From positions 1-56,541 of the forward strand of contig NZ_CP015097.1 in the NCBI RefSeq assembly GCF_001975705.1: a stretch of 56,541 nucleotides of DNA, written 5' to 3'. The DNA is from Salipiger abyssi. GTDB lineage: Bacteria; Pseudomonadota; Alphaproteobacteria; Rhodobacterales; Rhodobacteraceae. Numbering within the stretch: the first letter of the stretch is position 1; every line of letters begins with the position of its first letter. A program made the position numbers and the translations under genes. A model generated the notes under the pieces. The model saw nothing but the letters and a program-made list of their open reading frames with translations, made no database searches and was not told the DNA's origin. Shown piece by piece: positions 8,788 through 17,203 of the stretch.

Positions 8788-9488
8788 GGGGTGTCTCCTT
8801 CGGATGGGGTGTCGGATTCTGCCAGATGCAGCCGCGAGATGCGGTTGACCTCGGCGAAATGGGCGCGGACCGTTTCTTCGGCGCCCGCGGCGTCGCGTTG
8901 CACCAGTGCGCTGGCGATCTCCAGGTGATGCACTTCGAGCAGGCGGCGCTCCTCGGCGGTGGGCTGGATCTGCATGGCGGCAAAGGAATACTCGTAGAAT
9001 TCCTCGATCAGCAGCCGCAGCCGCAGGCTGCCGGAGGCCTCGGCGATGCCGATATGAAAGGCGCGGTCGCGCTGCGAGCGGCTGGCCTGATCGGCCTCGC
9101 CGGCGCGCATCGCCTCGCGGCACTGGCGCAGGATCGCGGCCAGCGCGGTGTCGGTGGCGTTGCGGCAGGCAAGCTGCACCGCCGCGCATTCCAGCGATTG
9201 CCGGATCACCATGACCTCTTCGAGCTTCTGCCCGAACTCCGCCACCAGCACCCCGCCATTGCCCTTGCGGATCACCAGCCCCTCGGCCTCCAGCCGCGAG
9301 ATCGCCTCGCGCACGGGTGTGCGGCTGACATTGAGCTGCGCCGAAAGCTGCGTCTCGACCATCCGCGCGCCGGCCTTGAGCTGCCCGCGCAGGATGGCGT
9401 TGCGCAGCTCGCGGTGAACATGGATCACAACCGGTTCGCGCTCTGGCACGGCGAGGGGGGGCACGGGGCCGTCTTGCTCGATATCCAT
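8784..9488 (-). CDS. GntR-family transcriptional regulator, FCD subfamily
   Basis: This is a regulator of about 234 residues. The winged-helix domain includes IHVHRELRNAILRGQLKAGARMV and VSRTPVREAISRLEAEGLVI, and an FCD domain with DRAFHIGIAEAS follows. The ATG at 9488 is used here with AGAGG upstream; a TTG at 9497 is the longer alternative. It starts 13 bp after the permease stop and overlaps the flavin reductase start, so it is encoded inside the operon it probably controls. The three CTGCATGCAG palindromes at 14745-14936 are the best candidates for its binding sites. The effector is unknown. Confidence 0.9.
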   Translation of the reverse strand: MDIEQDGPVPPLAVPEREPVVIHVHRELRNAILRGQLKAGARMVETQLSAQLNVSRTPVREAISRLEAEGLVIRKGNGGVLVAEFGQKLEEVMVIRQSLECAAVQLACRNATDTALAAILRQCREAMRAGEADQASRSQRDRAFHIGIAEASGSLRLRLLIEEFYEYSFAAMQIQPTAEERRLLEVHHLEIASALVQRDAAGAEETVRAHFAEVNRISRLHLAESDTPSEGDTP

Positions 9489-9501
9489 AGGTTCCAACCT
9501 C

Positions 9502-10296
9502 TTACCCCTTCTTCAGACCGCGCTGCGCCAGCGCCACAAGCCACAGCCCAAGGACCGACACAACCGTCATGAATGTCGACACGGCGGCGATCGTCGGGTC
9601 GATCGTCTGCTGCACATTCACCCAGATCTGCCTGGGAAGCGTGGGTTCGGTCAATTTCGTCAGGAACAGGCTGAGGATAATATCGTCGAACGAGGCCACA
9701 AAGGCAAAGAGACCGCCGCCCAGAATGGCGGGTTTCAGGTTCGGGATGGTGATCAGCCAGACCGCGCGCAGCGGCGAGGCGCCGAGCGAGCGCGCCGCCC
9801 ATTCCAGACGCCGGTCAAAGGAATAGAGCGAGGCGGTGATGATCATCACGACATAGGGAATGGCGATGATCGAATGCGCCATGACCAGCGCGCCGGTGGT
9901 GCCGAGGATGCGCAGTTTGACATAGAGGAAGTAGAGCCCGACGGCGATGATGATCTTGGGCAGGATCATCGGGCTCATCACCAGCATGCGCAGCCCGGCC
10001 TTGCCGAAGAACCGGTAACGCACCAGCGCCAGCGAAATGGCAAAGCCGATCACCAAGGAGAAGAGCGCGGTGAGCGCCGCCACCACAAAGCTCACCCGCG
10101 TTGCCGTCATCCATTTCGGGTCCGAGAAATAGGCCTCGTACCAGCGCAGCGAAAAGCCCGGCGGCGGGAAATGCAGCATCTCGGTCGGGGTGAAGGACAC
10201 CAGAAAGATGATGACGATGGGCGCGATCAGGATCAGCAGGATCAGGATCGAGACCGAGGCCAGCACGAGACTGCCGGGATTGACGCGGCGGGTCAT
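9502..10296 (-). CDS. Spermidine/putrescine-type ABC transporter permease (PotC-like)
   Basis: This is a 264-residue inner-membrane permease with six predicted helices. Its EAA loop (EWAARSLGASPLRAVWLITIPN) contacts the ATPase. The start at 10296 follows from the MTRRVNPGSLVLAS N-terminus and the ATGA overlap with the preceding permease. It forms the membrane channel with the PotB-like protein. The PotABCD class carries polyamines but also many other small cations and amino-acid-like solutes, so the ligand is open. Confidence 0.92.
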   Translation of the reverse strand: MTRRVNPGSLVLASVSILILLILIAPIVIIFLVSFTPTEMLHFPPPGFSLRWYEAYFSDPKWMTATRVSFVVAALTALFSLVIGFAISLALVRYRFFGKAGLRMLVMSPMILPKIIIAVGLYFLYVKLRILGTTGALVMAHSIIAIPYVVMIITASLYSFDRRLEWAARSLGASPLRAVWLITIPNLKPAILGGGLFAFVASFDDIILSLFLTKLTEPTLPRQIWVNVQQTIDPTIAAVSTFMTVVSVLGLWLVALAQRGLKKG

Positions 10297-11207
10297 CTTG
10301 CACCTCCCCAGAGCCGTTCGAAATCGAGAAAGCGGTTGGCGCCCAGCTGCATCAGCCCGGTGACCAGCAGCAGGATGACCGAGAGCGTGGCGGCAAAGGT
10401 CCAGTCCATCGCCTCGTTGATCTGGATCGCGATGACCAGCGGCAGGGTGGTCTGGTTCGGTCCGCCCAGCATGGCGGGGGTGATATACATGCCGATGCCC
10501 AGCATGAAGACCATGTAGCTGCCCGCCAGGATGCCGGGCCGGGTCAGCGGGAAAAAGACGTGCCGGAACGCCCGGAACGGCGAGGCCCCGAGATTGCGCG
10601 CCGCCAGCAGCAGGTTGCGGTCGATGCCGTTCATCACCGAATAGATCGACAGGATCATGTAGGGCAGCAGGTAATAGGCCAACGCAAAGACCACGGCGGT
10701 ATTGGTGCCGATAAAGGCGATGGGCGTGTCGATCAGCCCGAAATCCAGCAGGAAGGTATTCAGCACCCCCTGCCGTCCGAGGATCACCAGCCAGGCGTAT
10801 GTGCGCACGAGGCCGGAGGACCAGAACGGAATCAGCACAAAGGCCATCAGGATCACCGCCCAGGTTTTTTCCAGCCGCACCAGCCAGTAGGCGACGGTAT
10901 AGCCGGCGACGAGCGTGATGGTCAGCGTGATCAGCCCGAGCAGACCGGTATAGCCGAGCACCGCCCAATAGGCCGGCTCTTCGAAGAACATCCGGTAGCC
11001 GTCGAGCGTGTAGGTGCCGCCCATGTCGGTCACGCTCTGCCAGAAGATCCGGATCAGCGGGTAGCCGAAGAACAGCAGGTAAAAGATCAGCACGGGCACG
11101 AGGAACAGCGGGAAGCGGCGGTTGTCCCGCCCCTTCCGGCCGAAGCCGCGCTTGCGGACAGGGGCGGGAGCCCCTGCCAGCGTTTCGATATCGGGTTGCG
11201 TCGACAT
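10293..11207 (-). CDS. Spermidine/putrescine-type ABC transporter permease (PotB-like)
   Basis: This is a 304-residue permease. A basic, proline-rich N-terminus (KRGFGRKGRDNRR) precedes six helices, and the EAA loop reads NLLLAARNLGASPFRAFRHV. It starts 8 bp after the binding-protein stop and overlaps the PotC-like gene by ATGA. It works in the inner membrane with the PotC-like subunit, the ATPase at 12320-13438 and the binding protein. Confidence 0.92.
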   Translation of the reverse strand: MSTQPDIETLAGAPAPVRKRGFGRKGRDNRRFPLFLVPVLIFYLLFFGYPLIRIFWQSVTDMGGTYTLDGYRMFFEEPAYWAVLGYTGLLGLITLTITLVAGYTVAYWLVRLEKTWAVILMAFVLIPFWSSGLVRTYAWLVILGRQGVLNTFLLDFGLIDTPIAFIGTNTAVVFALAYYLLPYMILSIYSVMNGIDRNLLLAARNLGASPFRAFRHVFFPLTRPGILAGSYMVFMLGIGMYITPAMLGGPNQTTLPLVIAIQINEAMDWTFAATLSVILLLVTGLMQLGANRFLDFERLWGGAR

Positions 11208-11215
11208 GCGTGTGC

Positions 11216-12256
11216 TTACCGGACAGCCATGCGCGCCCAGGCCTGCGCGATCTCCTGACGGTGCTCACCCAGCCAGGTGGTGTCGGCCACGCGGCCCTCG
11301 GAGGCGGTCGCCGGGTTGCCGGGCAGCAGCGGCGCGACGCTCTCGGGGATGGAGGCATAGGCATCGCCGTTGATCGGGCCGTAATTGGTCGGCTCGGCAA
11401 GCTTGGCCAGCGTCTCCGGTTCGCAGACCCAGCTCAGGAATTCCATCGCCTCGTCCTTGTGCGGCGCACCCTTGGGGATCGCGAAGAAGTTCGGGTAACG
11501 CAGGTGCTGGTTCCAGTTGATCGTCACCGGCGCACCGTCCGCGATCAGCGGCACCATGCGGCCGTTGGGAATGACGATCATGTCGACCTCGCCATCGGCG
11601 AGGAACTGCACCACCTGCGCATAGCCGTCGGAAAAGGTGATGTCGTCGCCCAGCTCGGCGATCTTGTCGAAGGCCTCGTCGATGTCGAACGGGTAGAGAT
11701 TGGCGATATCGGGATTCATCGCCATCGCCGCCTGTTCGGTGGGCGGACGGGTGGCGCCGACCGAGCCGCGCTTGCCGGGGAACGCCTCGGTGTCCCAGAA
11801 ATCGGCCCAGGTCTCGGGGCCCTCGGGATAGGTCTCGGTGTTATAGGCCATGACCATCGCCCACTGGATCGTGGGGAAGGCGTATTCCTTCTTCATGTCG
11901 GCGGGAATGCCGCTGGTGCAGCTTTCCGGCAGCGCGTCCCAGTCGATGGGCTCGAGCAGGCCTTCCTGCGACAGCGCGTTGACGGAATCGGCGGAGAGGT
12001 CGACGAGATCGGCCTCGACATTGCCGGTCTGGATCATCACGCGGAGATTGGCGAAATTGTAGCCCGCCGCCTCGGTGACGGTCTTGCCGGAGGCCTCGGC
12101 ATAGGGCTGGAACCAGTATTCGCTCTGGTTGGCCTGGTAATTGCCGCCGAGCGAGAGGATCACCACCTCGTCTTCGGCCTGCGCCGCCGCGGCGCTCACC
12201 AGCCCGATGGCCGTTGCCGCCGCCAGTCTGCGGGTCTTGGATGTGAAGAGGTTCAT
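11216..12256 (-). CDS. Extracellular solute-binding protein, PotD/PotF-like
   Basis: This is a 346-residue periplasmic binding protein. A Sec signal peptide covers about residues 1-27 (SAAAAQA before the mature EDEVVIL). The mature N-terminus runs LSLGGNYQANQSEYWFQPYAEASGKTV, as in family 1 binding proteins of the polyamine/iron class. FPTIQWAMVMAYNTETYP and GADLVDLS-like segments also fit. It is encoded between the ATPase and the permeases. A polyamine ligand is possible, but the neighbouring oxygenase and peptidase genes suggest a catabolised amine or peptide-like compound. Confidence 0.9.
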   Translation of the reverse strand: MNLFTSKTRRLAAATAIGLVSAAAAQAEDEVVILSLGGNYQANQSEYWFQPYAEASGKTVTEAAGYNFANLRVMIQTGNVEADLVDLSADSVNALSQEGLLEPIDWDALPESCTSGIPADMKKEYAFPTIQWAMVMAYNTETYPEGPETWADFWDTEAFPGKRGSVGATRPPTEQAAMAMNPDIANLYPFDIDEAFDKIAELGDDITFSDGYAQVVQFLADGEVDMIVIPNGRMVPLIADGAPVTINWNQHLRYPNFFAIPKGAPHKDEAMEFLSWVCEPETLAKLAEPTNYGPINGDAYASIPESVAPLLPGNPATASEGRVADTTWLGEHRQEIAQAWARMAVR

Positions 12257-12319
12257 TATGCGTTTCCCTGTTGTTGTCGGCGATGATCAAAGCACCGGCC
12301 ATCGCCTTTGCCGGTTTCG

Positions 12320-13438
12320 TCAGGAAGTGAGGATGCGTCCGTTTTCCGGCTCGAACCCCACCACCAGATCGGCGATCTGCTCCGGTGGAACGCCGATACC
12401 CCGGTTGGGCCGGCGCACCTTGAGCTGCGTGCCGTCGCGCAGCCGAACGGTGTAGATGCAGCTTTCGCCGAGATAGATCTCGGAGATCAGCTCGCAGGGC
12501 TGGGCATTGTCGATGCCCGACCCCGCATCGGCGAGGCGCAGCCGTTCGGGGCGGACAAAGACCGTCGCCTCCTGACCGCGCGCCAGCGGCTCGGCGGCCA
12601 CGACGCGCAGCGCGCTCTTGCCCACGGTGACCGTGGCGATACCGGCATCGCAGCTGTCGCAATGGCCCAGAAGAAAGTTCGACTCGCCGATGAACTTGGC
12701 GGTAAAGCGGTTGCCCGGCGCCTCGTAGGTGTCGCGCGGCGAGGCGAAGGAGGCGATCACGCCGTCCTCCATGACGGCGATGTCGTCGGACATCGTCAGC
12801 GCCTCTTCCTGATCGTGGGTCACATAGACGACGGTGATGCCCAGATCCTCGTGGATGCGCTTGATCTCTTCCTGCATCTGGAGCCGCAGGCGCCGGTCGA
12901 GCGCGCCCAGCGGCTCATCCATCAGCACCAGCGAGGGCGAGAAGACCAGCGCGCGCGCCAGCGCCACCCGCTGCTGCTGCCCGCCCGAAAGCTGGTGCGG
13001 ATAGCGTTTCGCAAAGCCGCCGAGCCCCACCAGTTCGAGGAAGTCCTGCGCCTTTTCGTGCATCTGACGCTTGGGCATCCCGCGCATGGTGAGCGCGAAC
13101 CCCACATTGTCCTGCACCGTCAGATGCGGGAACAGCGCGTAGTTCTGGAACACCATGCCGATATCGCGCTTATGCGCCGGCAGTTCGGTGACGTCGCGCC
13201 CGTTGATGCGGATCTCGCCCGCCGAAGGGTCGATGAACCCGGCGATCATCATCAGCGTGGTGGTCTTGCCGGAGCCAGACGGCCCCAGCAGGGTGAGGAA
13301 CCGGCCCGGCGACAGCGTCAGGTCGATCCCGCGCACCGCATTGGCCGAGCCGTAATCCTTGCACAGCCCGTGGAGCGAAAGCGACGCGCCCTGCACATCG
13401 CTCTGCCCGGACCGCGCGGCTGCTGCCCGAAAGACCAT
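12320..13438 (-). CDS. Spermidine/putrescine-type ABC transporter ATP-binding protein (PotA-like)
   Basis: This is a 372-residue ATPase. Walker A GPSGSGKTT is near residue 50, the signature LSGGQQQRVALARAL is mid-domain, Walker B is LVLMDEPLGALDRR, and the switch histidine lies in VYVTHDQEEA. The C-terminal third is a TOBE regulatory region with ATVFVRPERLRL. It begins 3 bp after the stop of the acyl-CoA-dehydrogenase-like gene, so both are on one message. It energises the importer encoded downstream. Confidence 0.94.
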   Translation of the reverse strand: MVFRAAAARSGQSDVQGASLSLHGLCKDYGSANAVRGIDLTLSPGRFLTLLGPSGSGKTTTLMMIAGFIDPSAGEIRINGRDVTELPAHKRDIGMVFQNYALFPHLTVQDNVGFALTMRGMPKRQMHEKAQDFLELVGLGGFAKRYPHQLSGGQQQRVALARALVFSPSLVLMDEPLGALDRRLRLQMQEEIKRIHEDLGITVVYVTHDQEEALTMSDDIAVMEDGVIASFASPRDTYEAPGNRFTAKFIGESNFLLGHCDSCDAGIATVTVGKSALRVVAAEPLARGQEATVFVRPERLRLADAGSGIDNAQPCELISEIYLGESCIYTVRLRDGTQLKVRRPNRGIGVPPEQIADLVVGFEPENGRILTS

Positions 13439-13441
13439 GGA

Positions 13442-14695
13442 TCAGACCGCCTCGGCGGTTTTCGGGCCGAGACCCAGATCGGCCCAGGTCTTGGCGCCGG
13501 CTACATCGCCGTATTTCTGCTTGGGCTGGTAATCGCCATCCACCGTCGCATCGGCGAGCAGCTTGACGAGCTGGCTGTCGCGTGTGTGCAGCGAGGCGGC
13601 GCGGATGTCGCGCCAGAACAGTTCCAGCGGCAGGGTTTCCATCAGCGCGCGGGTGCCGATGATGTCATAGGCCTTTGTCGCCACATGCAGTGCGACCTCG
13701 CGCGCGGTGTGATGCGCGGCAAGCGAGGCGAGCGCGGCGTTGCCCCAATCCTCCGCCTCCCAGAGACGGGTGGCATAAAGCGCCGAACCGGCGGCGGATT
13801 GCAGCTGTGCCGCCATGTCGCCGACCTCGACCATCAGCCCCTCTTCGCTGCGCAGGAAGGGGCGCTTTTGCAGCGTGTCGATCACGCAGTCGAAGGCACC
13901 GTTGGCGCAGCCGATCAGGTGAAAGCCCTGGCTCAGCTCCAACGTGTAGGGATCCTTGGTGATGAAATCGGCGGGCTCGCCCAGCACGTTCTTCCACGGG
14001 ATGAACACGTCTTTCAGCGTCGCCGACCAGCTCACCGTGCCGCGCAGGCCGGTGATCTTGTCCCAGCCGTTTTCGCTAAAGCTCAGCCCCTCGGTCGGCG
14101 CCTCGACGATGGACAGGGTCAGCCCCTCTCGGCTGGTCTCCGAGCCCGGCGCGATCGACCAGTAGAGCAGGTATTTCGCCACCGGCCCGTTGGAGCAGAA
14201 ATGCTTGGAGGCATTGGCGCGGAACCCGCCCTCGACCGGCTCCATGCCGGCATTGAAGAAGAGCTTGGTCTTGGTGTCCTTGCCGTGCACCGTCTCCTGG
14301 TGATTCACCTCGGAGCCAAGCGAGCCCATCAGCACGCCGTTCTTTGCCACGTCGCCGAGGATGCGCGCCTTCTGCTCCTCGTTGCCAAGCCGGGCGACGG
14401 CGCCGCACTGGTGATAGTGGATGATCAGGTTCCAGCCGGTGGTGGAGCAGGCGCGCGCGATAGCCTCGCTGACGATATAGCAGCCCAGATGCGCGTTGCC
14501 CGCCGCCGGGGCGAGCCCGCCATATTCCTTGGGAACCGCCAGCTTCAGCAGCCCGGCTTCGCGGATCAGCTCAAAGTTCTCCTCGGTGAAGCGCGCTTCC
14601 TTGTCAAAGCTGCGGTCGGCGGTCTTCAGCTTTGCCGCCACGCCGTTCGCAATGTCGAGCCACTCCTGCTGCTCGTCGGTTAGATTGGTCCACAT
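13442..14695 (-). CDS. Acyl-CoA-dehydrogenase-fold flavoenzyme, probably a flavin-dependent monooxygenase
   Basis: This is a 417-residue protein of the acyl-CoA dehydrogenase superfamily, with LTDEQQEWLDIA and AVPKEYGGLAPAAG at the N-terminus and a C-terminal helical domain. Several relatives (DszC, HpaB-like and other class D enzymes) are oxygenases that use reduced flavin made by a separate reductase. The last gene of this same operon is such a reductase (8278-8787), so monooxygenation is the better guess than acyl-CoA oxidation. It is the first gene after the divergent promoter with the CTGCATGCAG sites. The substrate is unknown and is probably imported by the PotABCD-type system encoded next. 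Confidence 0.82.
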   Translation of the reverse strand: MWTNLTDEQQEWLDIANGVAAKLKTADRSFDKEARFTEENFELIREAGLLKLAVPKEYGGLAPAAGNAHLGCYIVSEAIARACSTTGWNLIIHYHQCGAVARLGNEEQKARILGDVAKNGVLMGSLGSEVNHQETVHGKDTKTKLFFNAGMEPVEGGFRANASKHFCSNGPVAKYLLYWSIAPGSETSREGLTLSIVEAPTEGLSFSENGWDKITGLRGTVSWSATLKDVFIPWKNVLGEPADFITKDPYTLELSQGFHLIGCANGAFDCVIDTLQKRPFLRSEEGLMVEVGDMAAQLQSAAGSALYATRLWEAEDWGNAALASLAAHHTAREVALHVATKAYDIIGTRALMETLPLELFWRDIRAASLHTRDSQLVKLLADATVDGDYQPKQKYGDVAGAKTWADLGLGPKTAEAV

Positions 14696-14744
14696 CTCGT
14701 TCTCCTTCGTCCTTCGCGGGTCGCCGCAGCGGCCTGTTGAATTT

Positions 14745-14754
14745 CTGCATGCAG
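14745..14754. promoter_or_regulatory. Palindromic operator candidate CTGCATGCAG, copy 1
   Basis: This is a perfect 10-bp palindrome preceded by TTT, 50 bp upstream of the flavoenzyme start codon. Together with two further copies at 14886 and 14927 it fills the divergent promoter region. The likely protein is the GntR/FCD regulator at 8784-9488. Confidence 0.6.
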
Positions 14755-14885
14755 TATGCCTGTTTTGCTTGGGAAGCGAAAATTGTCGGGAGCGGCAAGA
14801 ATTGCGAAAATGCTCATGTAATGACCGATTATAAGATGTATTTTGCGTAAATATTCATCTGACTCACGATTTTTCCAGTGAGTTT

Positions 14886-14895
14886 CTGCATGCAG
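14886..14895. promoter_or_regulatory. Palindromic operator candidate CTGCATGCAG, copy 2
   Basis: The full element reads GTTTCTGCATGCAGG. It is the exact reverse complement of copy 3 (CCTGCATGCAGAAAC), and the two centres are 41 bp apart, close to four helical turns. This places both sites on the same face of the DNA and suggests cooperative binding. Confidence 0.6.
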
Positions 14896-14926
14896 GATTG
14901 CCGGTTTCAGCGAATCTTTCCTAAAC

Positions 14927-14936
14927 CTGCATGCAG
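14927..14936. promoter_or_regulatory. Palindromic operator candidate CTGCATGCAG, copy 3
   Basis: The element lies 17-26 bp before the ATG of the first M24 gene and would cover its promoter or early transcript. The flank is AAAC, which mirrors copy 2. Confidence 0.6.
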
Positions 14937-14952
14937 AAACATGAGGGACACC

Positions 14953-16047
14953 ATGTCATTCGAGACTGAAAAAGCCGCGATGGCGCGCCTGCGCGGCATG
15001 ATGGCCGAGGACGGGACGGAGGCGGTTCTGATCGGCCCCTCTGCCTCTTTCCGGCATCTGATGGGGCGCGACGCGAACCTGACCGAGCGCCTCGTCGCGC
15101 TGCTGGTGACACAAGATGGCGCCGAGCTGATCGTACCGCGCCTGCAAGCGCCGCTCTACGCCACCCACCCCGTCGACCTGATGGTCTGGGACGAGGCAGA
15201 AGACCCGGTGGCGCTGCTCGCCGCACGGCTGACGGAGCTGGGCGTGTCGGTGCTCGGGGTGAATGCCGAATTCTGGTCGGGCTTCCTTCTGCGCCTTGCC
15301 GACCAGGCGCCGCAGGTAAAGCTGCGCCCGGCCAGGGCGCTGGAGCGGTTGCGCGCGATCAAGACCGAGGCGGATATCGCCGGGTTGCAGGCCGCCGCCG
15401 ACGCGATTGACCGGGTCTGGGCCGGGTTCCTCGCCGCCGTCCCGGTCTTTACCGGCAAGACCGAGCTGGAGCTGCGCGGCGTCATCCGCGAGCTGATGGT
15501 GGCCGAGGGCTTTTCCACCATCGCCTGGGTCGATGTCGGGGCAGGGGCCAATGGCGCCTCGTCTCTGCATCACGGCTCGGACTATGTGATCCGGCAGGGC
15601 GATCCGGTGGTCTTTGACATCGCCGGGCTGTTCGGGGGCTGGAATGGCGATATCGCCCGCGTGGTCTGTGCCGGCGAGCCGGGAGCGGAGTATCGCGCCG
15701 CCTACGATCTGCTGCTCACCGCGCAGGAGGCGGCCTTTCAGGCGATCCGCGCCGGCCGGCCCGCCTCGGAACCCGACCGCGTGGCGCGCGAGATCCTGAG
15801 CGATGCGGGTTTCGGCGAGAACTTCACCCACCGGGTCGGACACGGCATCGGGCTCGACGTGCATGAAGAGCCCTATCTCGTCGCCGGAAACGACCTGCTG
15901 CTCGCCCCCGGCATGGTGATGTCGGACGAGCCGGGCATCTATCTGCCGGGCCGCTGGGGCATGCGTGTCGAGGATATCGTCGCGCTCACCGAGGCCGGGC
16001 CACAGCGGCTGACGCAGAGCCCGAAGGAGCTTGTCATCCATGGCTGA
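14953..16047 (+). CDS. M24-family metallopeptidase (Xaa-Pro aminopeptidase/prolidase type)
   Basis: This is a 364-residue cytoplasmic pita-bread-fold hydrolase. All five metal ligands expected for aminopeptidase P-type enzymes can be seen: D222 (VVFDIAG), D233 (NGDIAR), H297 (HRVGHGIGL), E326 (SDEPGIY) and E340 (RVEDIVAL). The ATG at 14953 has GAGGGA upstream and is preferred over upstream in-frame codons that run through the operator sites. It overlaps the second M24 gene by 8 bp. It probably cleaves an Xaa-Pro-like or N-acyl bond in the imported compound; the substrate is not known. Confidence 0.9.
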   Translation: MSFETEKAAMARLRGMMAEDGTEAVLIGPSASFRHLMGRDANLTERLVALLVTQDGAELIVPRLQAPLYATHPVDLMVWDEAEDPVALLAARLTELGVSVLGVNAEFWSGFLLRLADQAPQVKLRPARALERLRAIKTEADIAGLQAAADAIDRVWAGFLAAVPVFTGKTELELRGVIRELMVAEGFSTIAWVDVGAGANGASSLHHGSDYVIRQGDPVVFDIAGLFGGWNGDIARVVCAGEPGAEYRAAYDLLLTAQEAAFQAIRAGRPASEPDRVAREILSDAGFGENFTHRVGHGIGLDVHEEPYLVAGNDLLLAPGMVMSDEPGIYLPGRWGMRVEDIVALTEAGPQRLTQSPKELVIHG

Positions 16048-17185
16048 GGATTTCATCCAGGACGATCTGCCGCCGCCCTTCACTCGCGACGAATACGCCG
16101 CGCGCCTCGCCGCGCTGCGCGCCCGGATGGCGCGCGCCGGGCTCGACCTGCTGGTGATCGACCAGTTCGAACATATGGTCTATTTCGGCGGCCACCTGCC
16201 CACGGCGGCGATGTATCAATGCCTGCTGGTGCCGCTTTCGGGCACGCCGGTCATGGTGATCCGCGCGCTCGATGCGCAGGTCTTTCACGAAACGAGCTGG
16301 CTCGACCGCTGCACCGCCTTCGGCGATGCCGAGGATCCGATTGCCGTCGCCTCCGCCGAGATCACGGCGCTGGGGCTGGCCGCGGGCCGCATCGGGCTGG
16401 AGGGTGACAGCCATTTCATGACGCTCGACCGTGCCGATGCCTTCCGCGCGGCGCTGCCCGACGCCAGGTTCCAGACCTTCTCGGGCGAGATGTGGGAAAT
16501 GCGGCAAGTGAAATCCCCCGCCGAGCTCGCCCATCTCGAACAGGCGGCCCGGATCTGTGACCGCGCCACGCTGGCGGGTTTCGCCGCAGCGCAGGCAGGC
16601 GTGAACGAGCGCGAGGTGACCGCCGCCATCACGGCGGAGGCGCTGCGCAATGGCGCCGACAACACGCGGCTCGTGCTCATGGCCTCGGGTCCGCGCTCCG
16701 CCGCGCTGCATGGCGCGCTCGGGCAGCGTGTGCTGGCGCCGGGCGATCTGCTGCATGTGGAGATGGTGCCGCATTTCCGCGGCTACACCTCGCGCATCAT
16801 GCGGCCCAAATCCATCGGCGCGCCGGACGAGGAACAGCTGCGCATCGCCGAAACCATGGTGTCGATCCAGGACGCGCAATATGCCGCGATGACCCCCGGC
16901 GCCAAGGCTTCGGAGGTCGACCGCATCCTGCGCGAGGGCATCCTCTCCGCCGGGCTGCGCGACAGTTACAGCAATGTCACCGGCTATACGCTGGGGCTGG
17001 TCTTTATCCCGCGCACCTCGGATTTCACCCGCGTCTTCCAGGCCGAGAGCCGCTGGACGCTGGAGGAAAACACCGTGTTCCACATGTATGCCTGGGCCGG
17101 CGGCATGGCCTTCAGCGACACCGTCGTGGTCACCCCGCAGGGCGGCCGGCGGATGACCGCCCTGCCGCGCGTGCTGGCCCAATAA
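16040..17185 (+). CDS. M24-fold protein lacking the metal ligands (creatinase-like)
   Basis: This is a 381-residue paralogue of the preceding gene. The fold is recognisable from the N-terminal creatinase domain (FEHMVYFGGHLPT) and the C-terminal M24 domain (LASGPRSAALHG-like segment; FSDTVVVTPQGG). The metal ligands are gone: the first Asp region reads LLHVEMV, the second YTSRIMRP, the GHGIG motif reads TGYTLGL, and the EPG segment reads TVFHMYAW. Creatinase shares this fold and works without metal, so a metal-free C-N hydrolase or a non-catalytic partner of the first M24 protein is possible. The ATG at 16040 has AAGGAGC upstream. Confidence 0.82.
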   Translation: MAEDFIQDDLPPPFTRDEYAARLAALRARMARAGLDLLVIDQFEHMVYFGGHLPTAAMYQCLLVPLSGTPVMVIRALDAQVFHETSWLDRCTAFGDAEDPIAVASAEITALGLAAGRIGLEGDSHFMTLDRADAFRAALPDARFQTFSGEMWEMRQVKSPAELAHLEQAARICDRATLAGFAAAQAGVNEREVTAAITAEALRNGADNTRLVLMASGPRSAALHGALGQRVLAPGDLLHVEMVPHFRGYTSRIMRPKSIGAPDEEQLRIAETMVSIQDAQYAAMTPGAKASEVDRILREGILSAGLRDSYSNVTGYTLGLVFIPRTSDFTRVFQAESRWTLEENTVFHMYAWAGGMAFSDTVVVTPQGGRRMTALPRVLAQ

Positions 17186-17203
17186 CGTAAAGAAGGAAAC
17201 CCC

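Noticed and set aside
12308..14683. Very long plus-strand open frame (791 codons) opposite the importer and flavoenzyme genes
   Set aside because: It is antisense to two clear genes with full family motifs; its translation is rich in Arg, His, Gly and Ala with no domain, as expected for a GC-rich shadow frame.
13442..14695. Plain fatty-acid beta-oxidation acyl-CoA dehydrogenase
   Set aside because: No other beta-oxidation genes are in its operon, while a flavin reductase is; the oxygenase reading explains the operon better.
14953..17185. DMSP lyase DddP (also an M24-fold protein in roseobacters)
   Set aside because: Both proteins are shorter than DddP, they are paired, and the context is an amine-type importer and peptidases; nothing specific to DddP was seen.
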